Shown here piece after piece: positions 52,764 through 62,140 of a stretch of DNA of 64,000 nucleotides (positions within the stretch are counted from its first letter, which is position 1; each line of letters opens with the position of its first letter). The notes beneath the pieces are model-generated. The model searched no databases and had not been told where the DNA came from. It saw only the letters and a program-made list of their open reading frames with translations. The DNA is from Rhizobium acidisoli (lineage in GTDB: Bacteria; Pseudomonadota; Alphaproteobacteria; Rhizobiales; Rhizobiaceae), in assembly GCF_002531755.2 (NCBI RefSeq), contig NZ_CP034998.1, positions 744,001 to 808,000 on the forward strand, given 5' to 3'. The position numbers and the translations under genes are program-made.

Positions 52764-53627
52764 TTATCCAACTTCCTTTGAACTCTTGCTTCTAACCAGC
52801 ACATTCATACCGCCACCTTCCGCGATCATCGCGCGTACTTTGTCGGCGTCTTCGGGCAGCTTCCTGCCAGATGCCATTTCACCAATTTCGTAACCGCCCT
52901 CCCAGAGAAGCTCCAACAATCTGTCGAAGTCTCCGGGATTTTCAGCATAAACATAGGGGGCCAATTCAAGCATTATACGCGGCTGGAACTTTTTGAGAGT
53001 CACGGTCGCCCCAAGTAGAACCGCAAGCTCGTTTCCGTCGACGTCAAGTTTTATGAAATCGACCTTGCCGACCCCAAGATCCCGCAATGTTTCGTCCAGG
53101 GTGCCGAGCCGGGCGCCCTGTGTCGACATGAGGCGACCGTGGTGTTCGCTATGCAGATCTTCAGCAACTTCGAGCGGCCAGCTTGAATAGACCGCTTCGG
53201 GCATCGCTTCGGCCGCACTTGCCATAAGCATCACCTGGTAAGCGTCGATGCGCTGGGCGAGCGTCGGGTTGAGCGAAATATTGGCTTTCTGTTTCGCGAA
53301 CGCATGAGCCGTCGGCTCGAAAGAGATTACCCTGCCGGCTCCGCCCACCAATTGCGCCAGGGGCAACGTATGAGAACCCACATTGGCGCCGATATCGAGG
53401 ACTATGTCTCCTTCCCCTATCAGCTCTCTATACCTGTCGAGCGTTCTGACCTCGAACCCGCCCAATAGGTAGATCGCGAAATCAACGCCGTCTCTAAGGT
53501 CCAGCGACCAATTTATTCCGCGGCGCTTCGTTATGACGGTTGCGGGTAAGCCAACGCAACCCCGGACGAACAAGACAGCTTTGGATAGAGAGCGAGCGAT
53601 CAGGATTTTGTTGCTGGTGGATAACAT
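52764..53627 (-). CDS. FkbM-family methyltransferase (copy 1)
   Basis: The product is 287 residues from MLSTSNKI at 53627. Motif I IVLDIGANVGSHTLPLA is at about 76, the acidic SFEPTAHAF about 102, and VDFIKLDVDGNELAVLLGA about 186. FkbM enzymes O-methylate sugars or other hydroxyls in glycans and natural products. It is related to but clearly different from the next gene. A 141-bp gap to the desaturase holds no gene. Confidence 0.88.
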   Translation of the reverse strand: MLSTSNKILIARSLSKAVLFVRGCVGLPATVITKRRGINWSLDLRDGVDFAIYLLGGFEVRTLDRYRELIGEGDIVLDIGANVGSHTLPLAQLVGGAGRVISFEPTAHAFAKQKANISLNPTLAQRIDAYQVMLMASAAEAMPEAVYSSWPLEVAEDLHSEHHGRLMSTQGARLGTLDETLRDLGVGKVDFIKLDVDGNELAVLLGATVTLKKFQPRIMLELAPYVYAENPGDFDRLLELLWEGGYEIGEMASGRKLPEDADKVRAMIAEGGGMNVLVRSKSSKEVG

Positions 53628-53643
53628 TGTCCGCACGTCGCCT

Positions 53644-54393
53644 TTAAGTGATATTGGGGTTGGCGGGCGCTCTTCTTGCAACGATCAGATTGCAATATTG
53701 GCCAGCGTTTTTTGGATCAAGGCTCTCGTAATTGAAAGCAGTGCCAGGTGGATCCGCTATGTTGTGGAACTCGAAATTCAGCATCTGTAGGAAATTGGTG
53801 AGTTCGGCCGGGTTCACGGACGCTTTCGACAAACCATAAGGCCAGAACTCCATGAATACCCGAATGTCGCGATTGTCCCGCAGGACCCGCTCGGCACCCT
53901 GCAGAACGCTCAGCTCATATCCCTGAACATCGATTTTGATAAAATCGACCCGCTGCCCTGGCGAAAAGTAATCGTCTAGCTTCACCAATGGGACGTCGAT
54001 GCTCACTCGCCCATCGCCACTATCAAATGTTCGGTGATCGACATTCAGCTCGGCCGAAACATACAGCCTTGTGGTACCGCTGGCCGCTCCTACCGCGGCG
54101 TGCTGCAGGGATACATTCGACACGCCGGCTACCGTTGCTTCAAGCTTTTCGAAGTTCGCCGGCGCCGGTTCGAAGGCATGGACATGGCCGGTCGTTCCCG
54201 TCAGCGCGGAGAACATGCGGGTATATATTCCGATATTTGCACCGATATCTGCGACGATCATGCCCGGCGAAATCAGCTCACGCATCAAAGCGCGCTCACG
54301 TCGTTCTGAAACTGCCTTCCATACGGAATAGAGAGGATAATAAAGGGGATAACAATGCCGATAGAGCCAATCGGCGAGACGTAGCAAAACCAT
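53644..54393 (-). CDS. FkbM-family methyltransferase (copy 2)
   Basis: The product is 249 residues. Motif I IVADIGANIGIYTRMF is at about 46, AFEPAPANFEKL about 73, and VDFIKIDVQGYELSVLQGAERVL about 149. It ends 16 bp before copy 1 and begins 2 bp after the preceding gene. Two FkbM enzymes side by side suggest methylation of two positions or two sugars of one glycan. Confidence 0.88.
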   Translation of the reverse strand: MVLLRLADWLYRHCYPLYYPLYSVWKAVSERRERALMRELISPGMIVADIGANIGIYTRMFSALTGTTGHVHAFEPAPANFEKLEATVAGVSNVSLQHAAVGAASGTTRLYVSAELNVDHRTFDSGDGRVSIDVPLVKLDDYFSPGQRVDFIKIDVQGYELSVLQGAERVLRDNRDIRVFMEFWPYGLSKASVNPAELTNFLQMLNFEFHNIADPPGTAFNYESLDPKNAGQYCNLIVARRAPANPNIT

Positions 54394-54395
54394 CC

Positions 54396-55178
54396 CTACA
54401 CCTCTTCTTTTGACGTGAGGCGGGCCGTGAAGAATGAGGCGAACACCTTGGGCAGCGCGGCGCCTATTGCTCTGTCGAGCGTGAAGTAAGGCTTATAAGC
54501 CCAGCCAGGCACAGGAAACTTCTTCGATATCCCGCCTGTCACCATATAGGAGAGCGAGGTGAAATAGCTGATCCTCGTCTTCTCAAGGCTATAGCAATCT
54601 GTGAGCTCAGCGAGCCAGTCCGGCCGCTGAAAGAAGATCATATGCGGCATCGCCTGATTTGAGGTCGAAAGAGGACCCTGAACGGTATCCAGAACCGGAC
54701 GGCGGATACTCAAATCCACCGGCTCATGATGGAGAAGTTTATACATCGGGTAGGATAGCCAAGATAAATAAGGTTCCGTCACATACACCCTGCCGCCCTT
54801 TGTGAGCTTGCGCGTCGCCCCGCGGAGAAACGCAAGGGGATCCTTCAGGTGATGCAGAACATTGGTCATCGTAATCACATCGACGCTATGGTCTGCGATG
54901 TCAGGCAACCCAGCGATCTCGTGGCAATCGAAGACAAAGTCCAAATAGTCTAACTTCAGCACATCGGAAGTGATGACATTCGGTAGGAAGCGCTTGAGAG
55001 GCGATGTTCCGCTTCCGATTTCCAGAACGGTATTCGTGGCAATATCCGGTTCCTGTCGGAACATCTCCTTGTAGAGCTCACCATACCAGTGCATCAGGTT
55101 CGGATTTGCGCTTAGCCGCTCGCGATTTGCCAGCGTCTGAGCAAGATCGGCATCATAGAGAGTGCTTTCGATTTCCAT
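54396..55178 (-). CDS. class I methyltransferase
   Basis: The product is 260 residues from MEIESTLYD at 55178. Motif I VLEIGSGTSPLKRFLP is at about 50, VDVITMTNVLHHLKDPLAFLRGATRKLTKGGRVYVTEPYLSWLSYPMYKLLHHEP about 100. The last motif resembles methyltransferases encoded with glycosyltransferases. It is separated from its neighbours by 2 bp on each side. Confidence 0.85.
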   Translation of the reverse strand: MEIESTLYDADLAQTLANRERLSANPNLMHWYGELYKEMFRQEPDIATNTVLEIGSGTSPLKRFLPNVITSDVLKLDYLDFVFDCHEIAGLPDIADHSVDVITMTNVLHHLKDPLAFLRGATRKLTKGGRVYVTEPYLSWLSYPMYKLLHHEPVDLSIRRPVLDTVQGPLSTSNQAMPHMIFFQRPDWLAELTDCYSLEKTRISYFTSLSYMVTGGISKKFPVPGWAYKPYFTLDRAIGAALPKVFASFFTARLTSKEEV

Positions 55179-55180
55179 CG

Positions 55181-56512
55181 TCAGAGAAACTTTATTCGTC
55201 TTGCCGCAAAAACCAGCATAGCCAACAGAATGGAACCATGACGCCAACGCGAGATGTTCGTTTCACCGTAGAGTCTTTCTCGATAGCCGATCGGAACCTC
55301 GACGATCTTAAGGCCCATCCGCGCGGCGCCGAAGATCAGGTCGAAATCACCAAAGGGATCGAAATCACCGAAGTAGGATCTGTTTGCCTGAAGTTTGAGA
55401 TAATTGGAGCGGCTGATCACCTTGGTTCCGCATAGGGTATCTTTGTATCTCTGGCCAAGAACGAAGGAGAAAGCCAATGCGAAAAACTTGTTGCCCAGGA
55501 GATTGAAGAAACGCATCGCCTCCTTTTCCATGGGGTAGACTAGGCGAGTTCCGTTGATGAACTCGCCTTTCCCATCCTTGATGGCGTTGTAGAATTTCGG
55601 CAAATCCTCGGGCGGGACCGTCATGTCCGCGTCAAGAATCATCAAGACTTCCTTTGTGGCTAGCGAAAAACCCTTCCTGACGGCGTCGCCTTTACCCTTA
55701 CCATTCTGTTGGGCAATCAAGATGGTGCGTTCGCCGCCATAGCGCTGTTGCGCTTCTTGGATCGCCTTCCACGTCGCATCGGTTGAATTGCCTTCGACAA
55801 AAATGAGTTCATCATCCGGCCCCATAACAGGCAACCGTTTGACAATATCCTCGATATTTCCTGCCTCGTTTCTCGCTGGAACGACAATTGACACCGACGG
55901 CTCGGTTTTCGATACGGCCTCGCCGACCGGCCTCGCAATCGCGATGTTGAGAAGGCAGAGAGTTCGAAAAAGCGGAAGAGGAGCAAGGCAACGGTTAACA
56001 AAGCCACTGATAAGTGGGATGTAAACCGGGATTAGTATCTTCTGGTCCAGTCGGATTAATTCGAAGTCTTCGAGCGTCAGAAGATTCTCAACGTCTTCAT
56101 GGGCAAGCCAATTCGATTCAGGAACCCGCCGGCGCAGACCGAGCTTGGATGCCAGAGTTGCGAGCGGGCGCCACATGCTGCTGTAATAGGTAAGAACAAG
56201 CCGTGTCTCAGGCGAACACAATGCGCGTGCCTGAGCGAACATGCTCTGTATGTCTCGTTCGTAATGGATGAGGCCGCTGATGACCAGGTAATCAGGTTTG
56301 GTGTCAGCGACTTCTTCGATCTTGACGACCTTGTGCTCGTCAAACTCTTTCACAGGTTCAGTCGGTTGCGTTATCGAGCGAAACGTTATCTTGCCCTGAG
56401 GAAATTTACCAATCAGCAGAGGCGTCGTCGGATCGATCTCGACCACGGAATTCTGGCCCAAGACAAAGAGGCCAATGTACTTTCTCAATTGAGAATAGAA
56501 ATAGTCCCGCAT
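55181..56512 (-). CDS. glycosyltransferase 2 (polyprenyl-phosphate type) with N-terminal methyltransferase-like part
   Basis: The product is 443 residues. Residues 1-180 look like a degenerate methyltransferase fold without a good SAM motif (DYLVISGLIHYERDIQSMFAQAR). Residues 205-420 are a GT2 of the dolichol-phosphate-mannose synthase type: VSIVVPARNEAGNIEDIVKRLP, ELIFVEGNSTDATW, GKGDAVRKGF, MILDADMTVPPEDL, and GDFDLIFGAARMGLKIVEVPIGYRER. It probably charges a polyprenyl-phosphate carrier with a sugar. A C-terminal hydrophobic helix is present. Fusion of the two parts is notable. Confidence 0.88.
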   Translation of the reverse strand: MRDYFYSQLRKYIGLFVLGQNSVVEIDPTTPLLIGKFPQGKITFRSITQPTEPVKEFDEHKVVKIEEVADTKPDYLVISGLIHYERDIQSMFAQARALCSPETRLVLTYYSSMWRPLATLASKLGLRRRVPESNWLAHEDVENLLTLEDFELIRLDQKILIPVYIPLISGFVNRCLAPLPLFRTLCLLNIAIARPVGEAVSKTEPSVSIVVPARNEAGNIEDIVKRLPVMGPDDELIFVEGNSTDATWKAIQEAQQRYGGERTILIAQQNGKGKGDAVRKGFSLATKEVLMILDADMTVPPEDLPKFYNAIKDGKGEFINGTRLVYPMEKEAMRFFNLLGNKFFALAFSFVLGQRYKDTLCGTKVISRSNYLKLQANRSYFGDFDPFGDFDLIFGAARMGLKIVEVPIGYRERLYGETNISRWRHGSILLAMLVFAARRIKFL

Positions 56513-56515
56513 AAA

Positions 56516-57601
56516 TTACCTCGGCGCCAAGCGGTTCAAGCGCCAATGTCCCAGGATGAGGGCTGCAGGCACGACGTACACCACAAAAAAGAGAAAATGA
56601 ACGGCCGTCGCCAGGAGTAACCCCTCTGAGGGTGAACGCCCTAGCAATACGAATGCCGAAACGACGGATGCATGGAATGTGCCGACTCCGGATGGTGCAG
56701 CTGGGATCATCAGACCCAACCCCCCGGCAAACAACACGAATAACGATTCTTGATAACTCAGCTCGACGCCGACAAACCGGGCGACGAAGATATACGCAAG
56801 GGCGTATGCCGAAAGCCACAAAACCAGCGTGAGAAAGGCCGGAACGATGGTCACGGACAGAGATAAGCTTCGTGCGGAATTTCCGATAAAATGAATAACG
56901 TGACGATCAAAGAATTCTTGCAGTCGCAGGAGACCGAAGACGGGCCGCAATATCGGCACAAGCCGATTGCCGAAATTCCTTACCAGAACTGCCGATAGAA
57001 ATATCCCAACTATTGCACCAACCATGATGACCAAAAGAACATTTCGGTATTCGGAATTCAGTGTGTGGCTCAGTAAAACCAAAGAAAATATGCCGACGGA
57101 AATGATCGTCACCAAGTCAACCATCTTTTCGACCAGAAGCCGGCCAAGAGCGTCTCCGTAGGGGACAGTCGCGACAACTCGGCTGTAATGTACACGCAAG
57201 AGGTCTCCACCTCTCGCAGGAAGGAACATGTTGGCGCCCAAGCCGAGTAGGGAGGCCATGAGGGACGTTCCGTAACCGATCTTGCCATCCAACAACAGGC
57301 GCCACCGCACCGCATAGCCTACCGCGATACCAAAGGTAACAAGCATAAACCAAAGGAGCGATGTGACGGATATTCCGCTACGAAAAATCCGGATGGCTTC
57401 CTCCCAATCCACCGCCTTTAGCAAGAATATCAGGAGGAAAATGCTTATTGCCGAGGCTATAAGCATCTGCAGGCGTTGATATGCAGGAGCCGCCGCCGCA
57501 GCTTTGCTCCATGAGTTATACAACCTCTCACGCATCCGCCAGTGACTTACGGCTTCAACAGCCGAACTGGGTAAAGCGTTTTTGATAGGACGTTTGAGCA
57601 T
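56516..57601 (-). CDS. flippase-like membrane protein (lysylphosphatidylglycerol-synthase TM family)
   Basis: The product is 361 residues from MLKRPIKN at 57601. About eight membrane segments carry the UPF0104/AglD pattern (LLGLGANMFLPARGGDLLRVHYSR, FVLFAGGLGLMIPAAPSGVGTFHASVVSAFVLLG). Such proteins are proposed to move or modify lipid-linked sugars. It is the first gene of the leftward operon. The neighbouring GT2 supports a lipid-carrier role. Confidence 0.87.
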   Translation of the reverse strand: MLKRPIKNALPSSAVEAVSHWRMRERLYNSWSKAAAAAPAYQRLQMLIASAISIFLLIFLLKAVDWEEAIRIFRSGISVTSLLWFMLVTFGIAVGYAVRWRLLLDGKIGYGTSLMASLLGLGANMFLPARGGDLLRVHYSRVVATVPYGDALGRLLVEKMVDLVTIISVGIFSLVLLSHTLNSEYRNVLLVIMVGAIVGIFLSAVLVRNFGNRLVPILRPVFGLLRLQEFFDRHVIHFIGNSARSLSLSVTIVPAFLTLVLWLSAYALAYIFVARFVGVELSYQESLFVLFAGGLGLMIPAAPSGVGTFHASVVSAFVLLGRSPSEGLLLATAVHFLFFVVYVVPAALILGHWRLNRLAPR

Positions 57602-57858
57602 AAAAGGCCTGCGTTTGAATCGATCGCAAGTAGATGTCGAGGGTGAAGTTGACCGCATACATCACTAACGGGCGGCCCGCTACCAATAGTTTTGTCGCGG
57701 CACCATCTCAATTTACAGTACCCACAAGTCTTCTTTTTCCTGGTCGCGCACGGCGTGGAATCAGCGTGATTTAGCGCTTGCTTACGACCGCGGTTGATTT
57801 AGAACGGCGGTCCGCAAGGGCTCGATATCCGGAAAATTTCTAGAGCGCGGGAAATGAG
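57602..57858. other. AT-rich divergent promoter region of the cargo island
   Basis: 257 bp lie between the leftward operon and the rightward membrane-protein gene. No gene is visible. AT-rich blocks and TTTAGC/TTGACG-like elements are present, but I cannot assign promoters. Confidence 0.5.
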
Positions 57859-59544
57859 ATGAGTGATCAGCTTCAAGTCAAGCCGAAACTGAATAGTTTG
57901 CTTTTACTGACGATTGCTGTTCTCTTGACCCACTGGATGGCCCTCTTCAATGAAGGAATATTTGCTGAGGATGCCGGTTTATTTCCAACATTGATCTACA
58001 ATGATTGGATCGCCATCGCGGACATGTTTTCTTCAGCAGGGGTGCCGGTCTTTACGTACTATGTTTGGCCGATGGCCTTCGTTGGGGACGTTTTGCTTTT
58101 AAAATCCTTTGTCGTAATCGGGGTCTACTTCATTGCGATCTTCTCCTACCTCCTAGCTTCAAAGTCTGGATATTTTTCGGAGCGCGAGTCTTTGGTCCTC
58201 GCAATATTCACGCAGTTGTTGCCGCTACCCACGATCACGGTTATTTTTACATATTCGATATACTTTAATGCCTATGCCCTTTTTCTATTGGCTACATATT
58301 TATTCCTGTCAATCGATTGGATGCGCGGAAGGAGCCACTATCTCCTCCGCGGACTGGCAATTTGCATTTACTTCATTGCATTCACGCTGAATTCCTTGCT
58401 GGTGCTCTATGCCGCTGGTTTCGTCCTCGTTTATGCGGTGTGGCTGAGAAGGACAGGGCGCCGAGTTCGCAATGCGCGGGAATTGGTCTCGACATTTTCA
58501 TCATTCTGCCTTGCACGAGCGGATTTCACCATTCTGCCCTTCGTGTACTGGGTTTGTAAGGCAATTTTCTACCCTAGGTACGGATTATACGATAACTACA
58601 ATGGCTTTACCCTAAATGTTGAGAGCATTGCGGAGAATTCCTATCGATTTATAGTTAATGGCACGATCTTTCCTTTGGCGAGGAGCGTTTATGATTGGAA
58701 TGTTTATACCTACTTGGGAGCTGCGGTCTGTTCGATCCTTTTTGTCGCGTGCTTTGTGTTCGCGAACAGGGGAGATGCTCGAAACCAACAGCTAAATGAA
58801 CGCTCTAGCGATGGTTTCAAGATTATCGGCTTTGGGATCTTTTTACTGCTGTGTGGAACGGTCCCCTATATACTTGTTGGTAAGAGCCCCGCACCCGGCG
58901 TGTTGATGAGAAACGCGATGCTTATGCCGCTGCCGATAAGCGTGGTGGGCATCGGGATATGGCGAGTTATCAAATTCAGATCGACCAACCTTCAAAGCCA
59001 TAGGGTGGCAATCTTAATGTTTGTATCACTTCTCACCGTGTTCATCGGCCGGTGGTGGGAGAGTTACGCGGCGTGGCAAGCACGGGCAGCGAAGGATCTG
59101 GCTGTCTCCCAATATCTCGCTGATCATCCTGAGTGGTCTGCTTATTCGGTTTACTGGATAGTCGACAAGCTTCCGCTGTCTGGCGAAGTCTCGGAATATG
59201 GGTTTGCTGACTATACCTCTAAATTCCGCATTCTTTGGGGCGGACAAACCAGGATGGCATTTACGCCCGCCCACATCTTGTTTTTTGGCGTTGATACAAA
59301 GCCGGGCGTTAGGCCCGTCCACTCCAATCTTCCCGCTCGAATCGCTTTTTTCTGCAATTCTTGGGCCAGCGCGAAAGATATTGATTTGAGCGGCCCACAA
59401 GCGGAACTGGAAATTACAGCCACGCAAAGATCATGGAACGACGTTTCTGTCGCATCTGGATACCTCTATTATCGCTTCATCGAGCCTAGTGGCTTGAAAA
59501 ATTATCTGGCTGAACTGGTGAATGTAACGCTGCGGGCGCTTTGA
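57859..59544 (+). CDS. polytopic membrane protein, glycosyltransferase-C-like
   Basis: The product is 561 residues with about ten to eleven membrane segments. The first extracytoplasmic loop holds FNEGIFAEDAGLFPT, an E-D-x-G pattern like the catalytic loop of GT-C enzymes and of phage Gtr-type serotype-conversion proteins. A soluble C-terminal domain of about 120 residues follows. Its codon use is the most AT-rich in the window. I infer transfer of a lipid-linked sugar to O-antigen or another surface glycan; this is not proven by motif. Confidence 0.7.
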   Translation: MSDQLQVKPKLNSLLLLTIAVLLTHWMALFNEGIFAEDAGLFPTLIYNDWIAIADMFSSAGVPVFTYYVWPMAFVGDVLLLKSFVVIGVYFIAIFSYLLASKSGYFSERESLVLAIFTQLLPLPTITVIFTYSIYFNAYALFLLATYLFLSIDWMRGRSHYLLRGLAICIYFIAFTLNSLLVLYAAGFVLVYAVWLRRTGRRVRNARELVSTFSSFCLARADFTILPFVYWVCKAIFYPRYGLYDNYNGFTLNVESIAENSYRFIVNGTIFPLARSVYDWNVYTYLGAAVCSILFVACFVFANRGDARNQQLNERSSDGFKIIGFGIFLLLCGTVPYILVGKSPAPGVLMRNAMLMPLPISVVGIGIWRVIKFRSTNLQSHRVAILMFVSLLTVFIGRWWESYAAWQARAAKDLAVSQYLADHPEWSAYSVYWIVDKLPLSGEVSEYGFADYTSKFRILWGGQTRMAFTPAHILFFGVDTKPGVRPVHSNLPARIAFFCNSWASAKDIDLSGPQAELEITATQRSWNDVSVASGYLYYRFIEPSGLKNYLAELVNVTLRAL

Positions 59545-59772
59545 GGCTTATGGCATCAACAAAGCCGTGGCTGGCCCAATTGGCCCTGAACCAAAGGCAG
59601 CAGTCCACGGGCGCCGTCGCGACTGCCACGGGCGAACTCAAGTGCCCGTCTTCGGGCAGACCGCTGAGTTAATCCGCGATCTTGAGACGGCAGATCGAGG
59701 CTGTCGGTCGCTGGGTTGATCCACCCGCAAAATCTGGGCGCGCGTGCACCCGCCATTGCTAACCCATCATAT

Positions 59773-59797
59773 GGCCTCGCATCCGCGGGGCCTTTTT
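59773..59797 (+). terminator. terminator between cargo island and tail fibre
   Basis: The hairpin GGCCTCG-catc-CGCGGGGCC-like stem is followed by a T-run. It lies in the 268-bp gap after the membrane-protein gene and just 16 bp before the tail-fibre start. The rest of the gap (59545-59772) holds an imperfect CCACGGGCG repeat and no gene. Confidence 0.7.
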
Positions 59798-59812
59798 CTT
59801 TGGAGATGATGA

Positions 59813-61168
59813 ATGCCCAGAAACCCATCAACCGGCGTCTATTCCAAACCCGCCGGCACGACACCCTCCGTCGGCCAGGTCATCGACCCGGCGCCGTGGA
59901 ACGCGCTGACCACCGACCTCGGCAACGAAATCACCAATTCTCTGCCGCGCGATGGCTCGGCGCCGATGATCGCACCGCTCAAAGCCGCAGGCGGAACCGT
60001 GTCCGCGCCGGGGGTCGGCTTCGCCTCGACCCCGCAGACCGGTCTCTATCTGAAAGGCGGCGGCCTGCTCGGCTTTGCCCAGAACGGCGTTGAGGTCGCA
60101 TTCGATCAGGATCTGGTCTATGCGGTGAAGTCAGGCGATTACACCGCGCTCGCATCCGACGATAACGCCGTCCATCGCTTTACCGCGGCAGCCACGCTCA
60201 CCCTGACCGCAGCGGCAACGCTCGGCGCCAACTGGCACTATTGCGTCATCGCCGATGGCGGGGATGTGACGATTGATCCGAATGGCGCAGAGACGATCGA
60301 CGGGGCGGCAACGCTTATTCTCAAGGACGGTTACAGCGTCGAAATCATCTGTTCCGGTGCCGCTTTCTTCACCAACAAGCTCTTCGCCAGGATACAGAGC
60401 AAAGCCGACAGTTCGGCTGTCGGCGATTTCGTTGTCGGGCTCACCCTTTCCAACAACGGCGGCAGCCCGAATACGCATATCGATTTTGCTGCAGGATCTG
60501 CCAGGACGGGATCGAGCTTCGTTTCCAGCACAACGTCATTGACGAAGCGGGTGACGGGAACATTTGCGGCTGGCACCGGCGCTGGCGGCCTTGACGCGGG
60601 CGCCGTTGCGGCGAACGCGACCTACTTTGCCTATGCCTTGCGCAAGGACGCAGACCTGTCTTTCGACGTTGTTCTCTCGACCTCGGCAACGATGGGCGGC
60701 ATCATCACAACACTGCTCACCGGCTATACGATCGTCAGATGCATTGGTGTGGTACTGACCGATGCCAGCTCGCTCATCCGGCAATTCGTGATGTACCCGC
60801 GTGACGAATATACTTTCGTTACGCCCGTCAAGGACGCTGTCAACGTTGCTATCTCTACGACTTCGGCACTCCTGGCGCTGACGGTGCCGAATGGGGTGAA
60901 GGTCAAGGCCAAGCTGCGATTTGAATTCACCTCGTCGGCGGCGACCAACGCAGCCCTGTTATCGGACCCAGCTCAAGGAACGCTTGCAGGGGGTATCGGT
61001 AATGATGGCGGCAACATGGGCACGATCCAGGTCTCCAATGGACTTGCAATCGGCTGTAGCGATATCTGGACAAATACAAGCAGGCAGATCCGCCACGTAG
61101 CCGGCGCGTCCGGCACTATGTGGCTGTGGAACGATGGTTTCTATTTCCCGTGCGGGAGGAATGCATAA
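59813..61168 (+). CDS. tail fibre / receptor-binding protein
   Basis: The product is 451 residues. The N-terminal virion-anchoring part (MPRNPSTGVYSKPAGTTPSVGQVIDPAPWNALTTDLGNEITNSLPRDG) and the shaft segment (TPQTGLYLKGGGLLGFAQNGVEVAF) are typical of rhizobial phage fibres. A beta-rich middle and a distinct C-terminal head domain follow. GGAG lies eight bases before the ATG. It binds the host surface, probably LPS, which the adjacent cargo may modify. Confidence 0.85.
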   Translation: MPRNPSTGVYSKPAGTTPSVGQVIDPAPWNALTTDLGNEITNSLPRDGSAPMIAPLKAAGGTVSAPGVGFASTPQTGLYLKGGGLLGFAQNGVEVAFDQDLVYAVKSGDYTALASDDNAVHRFTAAATLTLTAAATLGANWHYCVIADGGDVTIDPNGAETIDGAATLILKDGYSVEIICSGAAFFTNKLFARIQSKADSSAVGDFVVGLTLSNNGGSPNTHIDFAAGSARTGSSFVSSTTSLTKRVTGTFAAGTGAGGLDAGAVAANATYFAYALRKDADLSFDVVLSTSATMGGIITTLLTGYTIVRCIGVVLTDASSLIRQFVMYPRDEYTFVTPVKDAVNVAISTTSALLALTVPNGVKVKAKLRFEFTSSAATNAALLSDPAQGTLAGGIGNDGGNMGTIQVSNGLAIGCSDIWTNTSRQIRHVAGASGTMWLWNDGFYFPCGRNA

Positions 61169-61257
61169 TGCCGTTTGTGTCACGATCGAGCGCGCCCGAG
61201 CTTCTTGAGGGGGATATGCATGCACGAACACTGGCAATAATCGATGTCGTCAGCTAA
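61168..61257 (+). CDS. possible 29-residue peptide after the fibre gene
   Basis: ATG overlaps the fibre stop codon (TAATG). The frame encodes MPFVSRSSAPELLEGDMHAR and ends in a double stop, TAATGA. The coupled start suggests translation, perhaps of a fibre chaperone remnant; alternatively it is non-coding. Confidence 0.35.
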   Translation: MPFVSRSSAPELLEGDMHARTLAIIDVVS

Positions 61258-61281
61258 TGACCTTCGAACTCGGAGGAAACC

Positions 61282-61839
61282 ATGGCAGCCGATAAAGCAT
61301 CGTACCGAAACCGCGGAGGAGTTTTTCAGCGTCTCGTTACCGCCTACAAGCGATTTCGCTACTTCAGCCGCGCCGGCGCGAACCTCGTTGTCAAGCGCAG
61401 CGCCGAGTTCCGAATGGTAAAGCACGCGGTTCTTGACGTCGGCAGCAACGTCACGATTCAAGACTATTCCTTCTTCCAACTCACGATGCCTGAGCCGAAG
61501 GTGTTTATTGGAAACAACACCGTCATCGGACGGCGGAATATCATCACTGCTAAGAACCGCATATCCATAGGCAATGATGTCCTGATCGGCTCGGATGTCC
61601 AGATCATCGATCACGGCCACGGTATGAGACGAGACGTACCGATCAGACTTCAGAAGGCCGAAATCGGTTTTGTCGAAATTGGTGATGATGTCTGGATCGG
61701 TGCAGGTGCCAAAATATTGATGAATGTCACGATAGGGACCGGAGCCGTGATCGGAGCAAACTCCGTCGTCACGGCCGATATCCCCGACTACGCAATCGCC
61801 GTTGGCTCGCCAGCGAAAGTCATTAAATACCGCACTTAA
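61282..61839 (+). CDS. hexapeptide-repeat O-acetyltransferase
   Basis: The product is 185 residues. Left-handed beta-helix repeats are clear (VFIGNNTVIGRRNIITAKNRISIGNDVLIGSDVQIIDHGHGM, VEIGDDVWIGAGAKILMNVTIGTGAVIGANSVVTADIPDYAIAVGSPAKVIK). The catalytic His lies in IIDHGH. It transfers acetyl from acetyl-CoA to a sugar. GGAGG is seven bases upstream. Directly after the tail fibre, it is a strong candidate for O-antigen acetylation that blocks superinfection. Confidence 0.9.
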   Translation: MAADKASYRNRGGVFQRLVTAYKRFRYFSRAGANLVVKRSAEFRMVKHAVLDVGSNVTIQDYSFFQLTMPEPKVFIGNNTVIGRRNIITAKNRISIGNDVLIGSDVQIIDHGHGMRRDVPIRLQKAEIGFVEIGDDVWIGAGAKILMNVTIGTGAVIGANSVVTADIPDYAIAVGSPAKVIKYRT

Positions 61840-62140
61840 ATCTGATCCGAAGTGTAGGGTCGAATTTGGGACGCGTGTGGCTCCCGCGCTGTCTCGAGCC
61901 CATTACGAGCACCTCGGCTTCATCGATACCGTCCTGCCACCCGGTTTCAGGTTTTGCTTCCTTCTTGAGCCGACCGCGTGGATGGCACTTGCCGTTCGTT
62001 AACGAGTGGTAGTGAACGGCTATAAGTCTCCCTTTTTCGTTGGACAGGGTGCCATTAAGCACCACTGAAAGCCGACTGGCACCGGGTCGCTGCCCGGGAG
62101 CCAGGCACCCCCGACACCCATACACCCCGGAGCCCACCCC
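61840..62140. other. 301-bp stretch with no supported gene
   Basis: Short frames exist but lack ribosome sites. A GTGCC-ATTAAGCACCACTGAAAGCCGACT-GGCAC inverted repeat (about 62049-62083) may be an RNA hairpin before the lysis genes. Confidence 0.4.
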
